Positions 13,144 through 19,001 of a DNA stretch of 22,282 nt are shown here, in pieces. The notes below the pieces were generated by a model that did no database searches, had not been told where the DNA came from, and saw only the letters and a program-made list of their open reading frames with translations. Positions within the stretch are counted from its first letter, which is position 1. Every line of letters starts with the position of its first letter. This DNA comes from a virus: positions 1-22,282 of the IMG/VR virus record IMGVR_UViG_3300025648_000096; one strand, given 5' to 3'. The position numbers were made by a program, and so were the translations under genes.

Positions 13144-13298
13144 TTCTCTTGTGCCTTTCCCATAGCAATTAAATACCATTCATGCGCTTTAACTTTCAAC
13201 GCCTCTATTTCAGCTTGTTGCTGGCGTAGCATATCGTTAAGTCTTAAAATTACTAACTTAGCGCCTTCTAAATCTTCAGCTAGTTCATTTGCAGTCAT
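13140..13298 (-). CDS. 52-residue coiled-coil-like small protein
   Basis: ATG 13298 overlaps the upstream stop by 4 bp, and TGA 13140-13142 overlaps the next ATG by 4 bp. The chain begins MTANELAEDLEGAKLVILRL and continues as one long amphipathic helix (DMLRQQQAEIEALKVKAHEW). Similar short TANELA-type proteins with a helical Gln/Glu-rich body occur in many phages. The role is unknown; dimerisation or an adaptor function is a guess. It falls below ordinary ORF length limits. Confidence 0.72.
   Translation of the reverse strand: MTANELAEDLEGAKLVILRLNDMLRQQQAEIEALKVKAHEWYLIAMGKAQEK
13145..13159 (-). promoter_or_regulatory. Duplicated translation leader, copy 2
   Basis: The second copy of GAAAGGCACAAGAGA, immediately before the ATG at 13143. 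Here the bases also encode the end of the 52-residue upstream protein (GKAQEK), so the element serves as coding sequence and leader at once. Confidence 0.5.
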
Positions 13299-13645
13299 GG
13301 CATGAATTCTGATGGCGGGCGATCATCGCCTTCTTTATATGTCTTAGAAAACAGCGTTAGCATCCGTAGATTGCACATAGCATGAGCAAGGTGGGGTAGC
13401 CCCGATTCCTCATCGTTCTCCTCACCAGCTTGCCATTTAGACAGGTGGCGCAAGGCGCAAGCCAAGGGTACAGACCAATCCATACCTTTAGCCCAGTTCC
13501 ATGCAGCGTACTTTTGTTTGCCATACATCCAGACTTTAGCTTCATCTTCAAGCGTACAAAGAGGAATGAGGCTTAAATCAGGCTTACCTGCGTTATAACG
13601 AGCGCCTGAGCCTTTTTCAGTGCTATTCACATCACCAATGTTCAA
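13295..13645 (-). CDS. dATP/dGTP diphosphohydrolase-domain protein (MazG/MazZ-like)
   Basis: 116 residues. The pattern GSGARYNAGKPDLSLIPL, then LEDEAKVWMYGKQKYAAWNW, and ALRHLSKWQAGEENDEESG with PHLAHAMCNLRML matches the family named dATP/dGTP diphosphohydrolase N-terminal domain (formerly DUF5664). This is an all-alpha MazG-type fold that uses Glu/Asp clusters to bind metal and release pyrophosphate from purine dNTPs. Start choice: no in-frame ATG precedes the domain. TTG 13645 overlaps the upstream stop (TTGA) and sits 6-8 nt after GGGAGGG, so I prefer it over TTG 13663 or GTG 13630. A role in cleaning or shaping the nucleotide pool for phage replication is likely. Confidence 0.82.
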   Translation of the reverse strand: MNIGDVNSTEKGSGARYNAGKPDLSLIPLCTLEDEAKVWMYGKQKYAAWNWAKGMDWSVPLACALRHLSKWQAGEENDEESGLPHLAHAMCNLRMLTLFSKTYKEGDDRPPSEFMP

Positions 13646-13806
13646 AATGTTTTCCCTCCCCAAACTTGTTGCTCTAAATGGCGTACATAGCTATTTTGAT
13701 GGTCGATATGCTTCATGAGCTTGTCATACGCTAGACGCCAATAATCAGCGTCAGCTAAAGCCTTAGCCAACTTTTCTTGCAACTTAGCAATCTCTATTTC
13801 ATCCAT
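13642..13806 (-). CDS. 54-residue coiled-coil-like small protein
   Basis: ATG 13806 shares one base with the upstream stop (TAATG). The first 40 residues form a charged amphipathic helix (MDEIEIAKLQEKLAKALADA, then DYWRLAYDKLMKHI), and the end carries HLEQQVWGGKTF. A longer in-frame reading from 13854 would lie within the upstream gene and is rejected. The GGGAGGG ribosome binding site of the next gene is inside its last codons. Function unknown. Confidence 0.68.
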   Translation of the reverse strand: MDEIEIAKLQEKLAKALADADYWRLAYDKLMKHIDHQNSYVRHLEQQVWGGKTF

Positions 13807-14357
13807 TATCTGAATCCTGAGATTCTTGGCGAGAAAACATACGTTGCTTGCCAAATATCCGGCTTAGGCTGGACGTTATCATCCACCAGACCACGAATAT
13901 TCCAGCCCAAATTAACATAGATACAACGGCTAAAACCAATAGGGGTAACAAGAGTAAATTGAAATAGTCCATTAACTGATACCTTACACCAGCCCGCTTT
14001 CGCATTGTCGTTGTCCTTAATTGTTTTATCGCCCTGTACCGAAGTGGTATAAGGAGTTCCTAAATAGCGTAACGCGAAGCTATACGCTGGATTGCGCCAT
14101 AGCCAATGAACTTGTGACCACCATTGACCCGGCGGAAACATTGTTTGAAAAGTAGCATCGCCATTAAGTGAATTATCTGGCGTCATAAACCAGTCTAAAC
14201 AGGTCGGCAATCGTGGCTCTACTGCCTCATAGCTATGATTATCACACCAGCCCAATATCGGCCTAGCAAACAATACCAAAATGGGAGCTAAAGGTATTGA
14301 AATAATAGTCAAAATTAAGCTAATAGGTACTAATAAAGCATAAATTAGATAGATCAT
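13806..14357 (-). CDS. DUF7338-like phage protein with N-terminal membrane anchor
   Basis: 183 residues, the largest gene of the chain. An N-terminal hydrophobic stretch (about 2-34, IYALLVPISLILTIISIPLA and on) is followed by a soluble domain. Conserved-looking motifs are LPTCLDWFMTPDNSLNGDA at about 50-68 and WLWRNPAYSFALRYLG at about 85-100. This pattern is a common phage protein family (DUF7338) without known function. GAGGAACAAAA precedes the ATG, and both ends overlap neighbours. It could be a membrane-tethered enzyme or superinfection factor, but that is speculation. Confidence 0.78.
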   Translation of the reverse strand: MIYLIYALLVPISLILTIISIPLAPILVLFARPILGWCDNHSYEAVEPRLPTCLDWFMTPDNSLNGDATFQTMFPPGQWWSQVHWLWRNPAYSFALRYLGTPYTTSVQGDKTIKDNDNAKAGWCKVSVNGLFQFTLVTPIGFSRCIYVNLGWNIRGLVDDNVQPKPDIWQATYVFSPRISGFR

Positions 14358-14524
14358 TTTTGTTCCTCTGGTTTAGGCATAACACTTGCACCGCTTTCAA
14401 CAATTACTACTGGCTCGTATCGCATCCAGCCCAAGAAGGGTATAGGTTCTTGACAGTTGCAAGGCAAGCGCCCTTGTTGGCAATTACCATTGCAACCTAA
14501 TTCTGAAAGTGTCCAAGTAGTCAT
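14354..14524 (-). CDS. 56-residue cysteine-containing small protein
   Basis: ATG 14524 and TGA 14354-14356 both overlap neighbouring genes by 4 bp. Residues 10-25 hold four cysteines (C11, C15, C22, C24; CNGNC and CNC), a possible zinc site. They are followed by PFLGWMRYEPVVIVESGASV and a charged tail (PKPEEQK). Too short for usual gene prediction limits. Function unknown; metal binding is inferred from the cysteines only. Confidence 0.68.
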   Translation of the reverse strand: MTTWTLSELGCNGNCQQGRLPCNCQEPIPFLGWMRYEPVVIVESGASVMPKPEEQK

Positions 14525-14616
14525 GATTGTGTTATTACTTTAATTAAAATATAAAGTATAAAACCCCAAGCAGCTATACCGCTAATTAATAAAAAAAGAA
14601 ATAATAACTCGGTCAT
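14521..14616 (-). CDS. 31-residue single-pass membrane microprotein
   Basis: ATG 14616 overlaps the upstream stop (ATGA), and TGA 14521-14523 overlaps the next ATG. GGGGG lies about 7 nt upstream as a ribosome binding site. The chain (MTELLFLFLLISGIAAWGFI and on) is hydrophobic for about 25 residues with one Lys near the C-terminus, a simple membrane span with the N-terminus probably outside. Function unknown. Confidence 0.62.
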   Translation of the reverse strand: MTELLFLFLLISGIAAWGFILYILIKVITQS

Positions 14617-14714
14617 ACTAAGCCCCCTATACGAATGGCCAATCGAAGGACTGACATCAAAATGACGGCAGCTATAGCAATGGTGGCAATGGCCACTTTG
14701 TCAGCCCAGCTCAC
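14613..14714 (-). CDS. 33-residue single-pass membrane microprotein (GTG start)
   Basis: GTG 14714 overlaps the upstream stop by 4 bp (GTGA), and TGA 14613-14615 overlaps the next ATG. The protein is MSWADKVAIATIAIAAVILM followed by SVLRLAIRIGGLV, a membrane helix with Arg residues near the C-terminal side. It carries the GGGGG that may serve as ribosome binding site for the next gene. Function unknown. Confidence 0.55.
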   Translation of the reverse strand: MSWADKVAIATIAIAAVILMSVLRLAIRIGGLV

Positions 14715-14878
14715 GCGTAGTCTGCCGTCTTGAGTAATAGCAATTGAACATAAGTCTGTAGCTCTTGAACCTTATCGTAAATAGGCTTGCGGCCATTGAT
14801 CTGCTGGTTATTACACAGTATTTCGATTTGGTTAATAAGCTGACGAGCGTGAGCGATATCAGTTAGAAGTGTGTTCAT
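14711..14878 (-). CDS. 55-residue small helical protein
   Basis: ATG 14878 overlaps the upstream stop (ATGA), with GAGGATCAA directly before it as ribosome binding site. The sequence (MNTLLTDIAHARQLINQIEI, then NGRKPIYDKVQELQTYVQLL) predicts two amphipathic helices joined by a polar turn. It has no membrane segment and one cysteine. Function unknown. Confidence 0.68.
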   Translation of the reverse strand: MNTLLTDIAHARQLINQIEILCNNQQINGRKPIYDKVQELQTYVQLLLLKTADYA

Positions 14879-15093
14879 TTGATCCTCGCTACTTTGGCAC
14901 GTTTTAAGGTTTGCTCATACAGTTCTTTAGCGCCGTCATCTAATGCGCGTAATGGCAACTCTTGGTAATACTTCCACTTATCGCGGTACTCTTGCAACTC
15001 TGATGGCGGTGTCCAGCCATATTGATTGCGCCATCGTGTCGTAATGTCAGTGCCAGATGCAGTCCAAATATAAGGTACGTTAGGTGTTCTCAT
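14875..15093 (-). CDS. 72-residue hypothetical phage protein
   Basis: ATG 15093 follows GAGGAAAAATC, a good ribosome binding site. It is the first gene of the overlapping chain, 24 bp after the 73-residue gene. The N-terminal half is rich in aromatics and polar residues (VPYIWTASGTDITTRWRNQY, GWTPPSE), and the rest is a charged helix (LQEYRDKWKYYQELPLRALD). No membrane segment. I do not recognise a function. Confidence 0.72.
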   Translation of the reverse strand: MRTPNVPYIWTASGTDITTRWRNQYGWTPPSELQEYRDKWKYYQELPLRALDDGAKELYEQTLKRAKVARIK

Positions 15094-15117
15094 GATTTTT
15101 CCTCTAGTTAAATCAAA

Positions 15118-15339
15118 TTAAGCGGCTACTAATTTCTTTAATTCTTTCCGTTCTCTCGCCGCACGAAGAACGGTGTACCGTTGGTGCAAGCGTTGGACAA
15201 TTGACCAACGCTTTTCACTTTCAAGTTCTTTTTCTAACAGGCTTTCTACTTCAGCTTCACTCAAAGTAGACAGAATATCTGTTAGTGATCTCCAGCTATA
15301 GGCCTTTACTGGAGTTTCATCTTTTTTAAACCATTTCAT
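15118..15339 (-). CDS. 73-residue charged helical protein
   Basis: ATG 15339 lies 6 nt after AAGGA and is preferred over a TTG at 15354. The chain opens MKWFKKDETPVKAYSWRSLT and becomes a long charged helical region (LSEAEVESLLEKELESEKRW, then QRLHQRYTVLRAARERKELK). It is basic at both ends and acidic in the middle. It sits 56 bp after the helicase stop and 24 bp before the overlapping chain, so it belongs to the same leftward transcript. Function unknown. Confidence 0.72.
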   Translation of the reverse strand: MKWFKKDETPVKAYSWRSLTDILSTLSEAEVESLLEKELESEKRWSIVQRLHQRYTVLRAARERKELKKLVAA

Positions 15340-15395
15340 TGCTAATCCTTTCAAAGTTCATTAAATGTAACAGATTTATTTGTAATGTAAAACAA

Positions 15396-16748
15396 TTATT
15401 TCAATTCTTCTAAAGCAATCTCTGAAATAGCCCTTTTATCGGCCAAAGCAGCCCAGACTTTTTCATCAATTGTTTTGTTAGTTAACAGGATATAGCACCA
15501 GACTTCATGCTTTTGACCGCCACGATGTAGACGCCCTACAGTTTGTTCATACAGCTCTAAACTCCAAGGTAAAGACACAAACACAATCTTGTTACCGCCA
15601 TATTGTAAATTGAGGCCATGCCCCGCAGACTTAGGATGTATAAGGAGTAGCTCGATTTTGCCTTCGTTCCAACGCTCGATGGCTTTGGGCGCATCAATCG
15701 TTTGAGCATGAGGGTATCTGCGCTGTAATTCAGCCAGCTCCTCTTTGTAGTTGTAGACAATAATGGTATTGGCTCGCTGGTTCTCTGCCAGCAAATCATC
15801 AAGCAATTCAAACTTGTGGCTGGAAAACCACACCGGCTGTTGATTCATGATAAATTTGCCGGGGCTAGTAGGGTCTGGTTTACGATCAGAGATGTAGATA
15901 AAGCCTGACCCCATCTGCTGTAGCTTCTGAGTAACCACTGCGGCGTTAGCTGCAATAGCTTTGGCATCTGGAAATTGATAAACAAAATCCTTCTTCATCT
16001 TTTCGTATGGCTCACGATCTGGCAGATCGCAACGCATCTCTATGGTGTGCAATGGTGGCAGCGTATCCTTATACTCTGAGGACTCCAATAAAAAGGTAGC
16101 TGGCTTGATGACCTGCATTACCTTCTCTAATGAGCCTAGCCGAGGCTGCCATTGGCCAAAGTCGCGGTTGATACATACAAAGTATTGCTGTTGGAACGCT
16201 CCTTTGCTACGGCCTAACAAGGTTTGATCCACAATCTTGCATTGACCAAAAACATCCTCTAAGCCATTGCTGGTAAAGCTGCCGGTCAATCCCCACCTGA
16301 TCTTCATTGGCTCAATTACTTTTAATAGTGCTTTAAATCGCGCGCCTGATGGGTTCTTGAGGCGAGTCAACTCATCAAATACCACGCCGTCAAAGTTTAA
16401 ATTTAATTGAGTCAACCATTGCAAATTGTCGTAATTGATGACCATGACATGGGTATCCGCAGCGTAGGCCTTTAGACGTTCTCTTGGCGTACCGATACAA
16501 ATCGACATGGTTAGCCCGGCAGCCCACTTGGGTAGCTCTACTGGCCATACGTCAGTGCAGACACGCTTGGGGGCTAGGACTAGCCAGCGTTTGACATGGC
16601 CAGCATCAATCATTTCCTTCATGGCTGTCAATGTAATGGCGGTTTTACCTGCGCCCACTGAGGCCAATACCATAGCCCTATCACGCTCAAAGATAAAGTC
16701 GGCGGCCTTCTCTTGATAATCTCTTAGCTTAAACACTTGGCCAGCCAT
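15396..16748 (-). CDS. SNF2-type DEAD/DEAH-box helicase
   Basis: 450 residues, a superfamily 2 ATP-dependent DNA translocase. Motif Q-like LRDYQEKA (8-15), Walker A SVGAGKT (30-36), motif Ia VLAPKRV, Walker B VVFDELTRLKN (D125, E126), motif III GLTGS (153-157), the C-terminal lobe HGLNLQYGG, and motif VI QTVGRLHRGGQ (402-412) are all present in order. It is compact beside chromatin remodellers and resembles the phage helicases that accompany VRR-NUC nucleases. The gene starts inside the last codons of the VRR-NUC gene (25-bp overlap), so the two proteins are likely made together and may act in replication-fork or recombination repair. Complete, with no broken motif. Confidence 0.93.
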   Translation of the reverse strand: MAGQVFKLRDYQEKAADFIFERDRAMVLASVGAGKTAITLTAMKEMIDAGHVKRWLVLAPKRVCTDVWPVELPKWAAGLTMSICIGTPRERLKAYAADTHVMVINYDNLQWLTQLNLNFDGVVFDELTRLKNPSGARFKALLKVIEPMKIRWGLTGSFTSNGLEDVFGQCKIVDQTLLGRSKGAFQQQYFVCINRDFGQWQPRLGSLEKVMQVIKPATFLLESSEYKDTLPPLHTIEMRCDLPDREPYEKMKKDFVYQFPDAKAIAANAAVVTQKLQQMGSGFIYISDRKPDPTSPGKFIMNQQPVWFSSHKFELLDDLLAENQRANTIIVYNYKEELAELQRRYPHAQTIDAPKAIERWNEGKIELLLIHPKSAGHGLNLQYGGNKIVFVSLPWSLELYEQTVGRLHRGGQKHEVWCYILLTNKTIDEKVWAALADKRAISEIALEELK

Positions 16749-17014
16749 TCATTAATTTGCTCTTTACTCCATAGGCAAGCGTACTGTTGCTTTAAGGCAA
16801 CCATGTCCGCAGCAAAGATTTCTTGCATGGCTGACAACTCACCTTTGGCTCGCTTTAACTCAACAAACCAAGTTTGTCCATTAGGTAAACACGCTATGCG
16901 GTCTGACACGCCACGCTGGGTAATTGATTTAAACTTATAGGTCTTACCCCCGCTGGTTTCAACCACCCAAATAAAGTGCTTTTCAATGTCGCGTTCTAAT
17001 TCTTTTTTAGTCAT
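16724..17014 (-). CDS. VRR-NUC domain nuclease
   Basis: 96 residues forming a minimal PD-(D/E)XK-type VRR-NUC fold: an N-terminal Glu helix (KELERDIEKHF), then GVSDRIA (D38) and WFVELKRAKGELSAMQ (E52, K54, Q64). These are the metal-binding and catalytic positions of the family, which acts as a structure-specific nuclease. First gene of the leftward operon, with no clear ribosome binding site (ttttttac before the ATG). Its partner is the overlapping SNF2 helicase, a pairing common in phage replication modules. Confidence 0.9.
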   Translation of the reverse strand: MTKKELERDIEKHFIWVVETSGGKTYKFKSITQRGVSDRIACLPNGQTWFVELKRAKGELSAMQEIFAADMVALKQQYACLWSKEQINEWLAKCLS

Positions 17015-17107
17015 GTAAAAAATAATATCACAAAAAGTATTGCGCTATACAATTCTTGTGTTACACTGGACGTTCAAAAGGTAAAGTAATCTAAATTAAG
17101 GACACAA
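17015..17107. promoter_or_regulatory. Divergent promoter region
   Basis: 93 bp between the leftward nuclease/helicase operon and the rightward replication operon. It must hold promoters for both. On the plus strand a weak sigma70-like pair is TTGCGC (17040-17045) and TACACT (17062-17067) with a 16-bp spacer. On the minus strand TTGTAT and an AT-rich GATATTAT lie at roughly suitable positions. No strong consensus match, so phage-factor or host activator control is possible. Confidence 0.5.
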
Positions 17108-18235
17108 ATGGCAAAGCATTCAAGCATCGTCGGCGGCTCAACCGCTAAACGAGTTATCAACTGCCCAGCATCAGTCGCTTTAGTAGCGAAGATGCCACCC
17201 AAGCCCTCCAGCAAGTATGCTGACGAAGGCACTCTCTGTCATAACGTGATAGCAGAGATTCTTGAAAAAGACCTACGCCCCGAAGATACGATTGGCATGA
17301 AATATAAAACTCATGTTATGACTCAAGAACTATTGGAGCGTAAGATTTGGCCAGCTCTCATGCGTTTGAATGAAGTTGATCCTGACTTTCAGATGGAATA
17401 CATGGTTGAGTCTGAGGTTGACTTTGGTGACTATATCGAAGGCGCGTTTGGATCAGCAGACTTGCTAGGTAAGACAGCCCGCAAAGCTATTGTGCTTGAT
17501 TGGAAATTTGGAGATGGCGTAATAGTCGAAGCCGAAGAAAACGATCAGGCCATGTTCTATGCTTGCGCTGCCATGCGTACCCCTAAGTGCCAATGGATTT
17601 TTGATGATGTCGATGAAGTCGAAGTCATCATTATTCAGCCGCCTGAAATCCGTCGTTGGACAACTACCATTGATCGCCTCAAGCAATTCGAGCGTGAGCT
17701 GCGAGTTGCTGTCAAAGAATCCCAAAAGCCTGACGCACCGATGGCTTCTGGTAGCCATTGCCGTTGGTGTGCAGCCAAGCCTACTTGCCCGCTGATGACC
17801 GGCGCAGTAGATCGGGCTACGCAGCTTGCCCTAAAAGACTTAGAGCCGTCAAAGATTGCTCATTACTTAGCCCAAGCCGATGTGATCGAGCAATGGGTCA
17901 CTGATTTACGCTCATTAGCTCATCAGATGCTAGAGGCTGACATTCGTGTACCGGGCTACAAGCTGGTGGCAAAGCGCGCTACACGCCAATGGGTAGATGT
18001 AAAAGAAGCAGAAAACTATTTTTCAAAGTATGAACGCGGCGTAGTTTATGAACCGCGCAAATTAAAATCACCGGCTCAGATGGAAAAAGCATTGAAGCCG
18101 TTTGATAAAGAATTGCCGAAGGAGTTGGTTGTTGCTATCTCCTCTGGTAGTACGTTAGTCCCGGACTCTGATCCAAGACCAGCGGTTTTACAAATCGGGC
18201 AGCAACTCACCGCAGCCCTTAATAAACTAAACTAA
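17108..18235 (+). CDS. RecB/Cas4-like PD-(D/E)XK nuclease with Fe-S cluster (DUF2800)
   Basis: 375 residues, the family annotated DUF2800. The nuclease core has H45 (GTLCHNVIAE), D118 (GSADLL), D131 and K133 (VLDWKFG) and Q147 (ENDQAMFYA). Cysteines C19 (VINCPAS) and C218, C221, C227 (HCRWCAAKPTCP) form the pattern of an iron-sulfur cluster that staples the ends of the domain, as in Cas4 and AddB. It probably degrades or processes DNA ends during replication or recombination. The ribosome binding site is AAGGA with good spacing. It leads the rightward replication operon together with the ssDNA-binding-like protein and polymerase. Confidence 0.92.
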   Translation: MAKHSSIVGGSTAKRVINCPASVALVAKMPPKPSSKYADEGTLCHNVIAEILEKDLRPEDTIGMKYKTHVMTQELLERKIWPALMRLNEVDPDFQMEYMVESEVDFGDYIEGAFGSADLLGKTARKAIVLDWKFGDGVIVEAEENDQAMFYACAAMRTPKCQWIFDDVDEVEVIIIQPPEIRRWTTTIDRLKQFERELRVAVKESQKPDAPMASGSHCRWCAAKPTCPLMTGAVDRATQLALKDLEPSKIAHYLAQADVIEQWVTDLRSLAHQMLEADIRVPGYKLVAKRATRQWVDVKEAENYFSKYERGVVYEPRKLKSPAQMEKALKPFDKELPKELVVAISSGSTLVPDSDPRPAVLQIGQQLTAALNKLN

Positions 18236-18249
18236 AGTAAGGAAATATC

Positions 18250-18918
18250 ATGTCTAATTTGACAACATTTAAAGCAGCAGGTTTACCAGCAGTAAAAGAC
18301 TTGGCCGGCGCTCTCAAGGCTAATCTACAAAGCGTAGCTGAAGTCGGTAGCGTTATCATCAAGATGGACAAGACCGGCCATTGGGTATTTGGCGCAGATC
18401 AGACCGAGGTAGAAGAAGGCTCTGAATGGGCAGTTAACCCATTCTCATTTATTCATGGCTATATCGCTTGGGGTGATGGTGATGTTTTAGGTGAGAAGAT
18501 GGTTTCTATTAGCCAGCCTTTGCCTGAGTTAGAGCCAGCGCCAGCCGGTGCTAAACGTGGTTGGGAAACTCAAGTTGGTTTGTCAATCAAGTGTGTATCT
18601 GGTGAAGATAAGGGTATGGAAGCTCGCTTTACGACTACATCTGTAGGCGGTAAACGTGCTGTTCAAACTTTGGGCGCGTTGATTGCAGCTCAGATCGAGA
18701 AAGACCCAACTAAGCCAGTAGCTATTATCACTTTGAATAAAGAGCATTATTCCCATAAGTCTTATGGCCGTATCTTTACTCCGATCTTTGAAGTGATTGA
18801 CTGGATGGATATGAACGCTGAAGAAGGTGACAAAGCGCCTGAATTGGAATTGGATGAGCCTTCTATTGCAGAAGAAGCTCCAGCAACTCCAGCTCGCCGC
18901 CGGCGCGCAGCAGTGTAA
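18250..18918 (+). CDS. Putative ssDNA-binding protein of the replication module
   Basis: 222 residues with a ribosome binding site (AAGGAAAT). A compact beta-rich core (SVIIKMDKTGHWVFGADQTE, later WETQVGLSIKCVSG, ARFTTTSVGGKRAVQ and AIITLNKEHYSHKSYGRIF) is followed by an acidic stretch (EEGDKAPELELDEPSIAEEA) and a short basic end (ARRRR). An OB-like core plus acidic tail suits a phage ssDNA-binding protein, and its place between nuclease and polymerase is where such proteins (DUF2815-type) are found. I do not see a definite family match, so the function is inferred from position and composition. Confidence 0.65.
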   Translation: MSNLTTFKAAGLPAVKDLAGALKANLQSVAEVGSVIIKMDKTGHWVFGADQTEVEEGSEWAVNPFSFIHGYIAWGDGDVLGEKMVSISQPLPELEPAPAGAKRGWETQVGLSIKCVSGEDKGMEARFTTTSVGGKRAVQTLGALIAAQIEKDPTKPVAIITLNKEHYSHKSYGRIFTPIFEVIDWMDMNAEEGDKAPELELDEPSIAEEAPATPARRRRAAV

Positions 18919-18924
18919 CGAACA

Positions 18925-18993
18925 GGGGCTAGGCTGACACTATTCAGCTCTATGGCTCGCAGAGATTTCAGACTAAAAAGACTGTCTAGCCCC
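18925..18993 (+). ncRNA. Stem-closed leader element before the DNA polymerase gene
   Basis: GGGGCTAG at 18925-18932 pairs exactly with CTAGCCCC at 18986-18993; two more pairs (one G-U) extend the stem to about 10 bp. The 50-nt interior holds a smaller CTCT/AGAG hairpin. No T-run follows, so it is not an ordinary terminator. The ATG at 19002 has no ribosome binding site and begins 8 nt after the stem, so the fold may control polymerase translation. Structural RNA or cis-regulator is inferred. Confidence 0.45.
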
Positions 18994-19001
18994 GCCTAAT
19001 T

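Noticed and set aside
13799-14005. Minus-strand 68-residue frame inside the DUF7338-like gene
   Set aside because: It lies wholly within the 183-residue gene apart from its last few bases and breaks the coupled junction pattern. It is a shadow despite its hydrophobic stretch.
12615-16248. Shared 14-base string caatcttgcattga near 12616 and 16232
   Set aside because: Both copies lie in unrelated coding sequences with no flanking similarity; chance is the best explanation.
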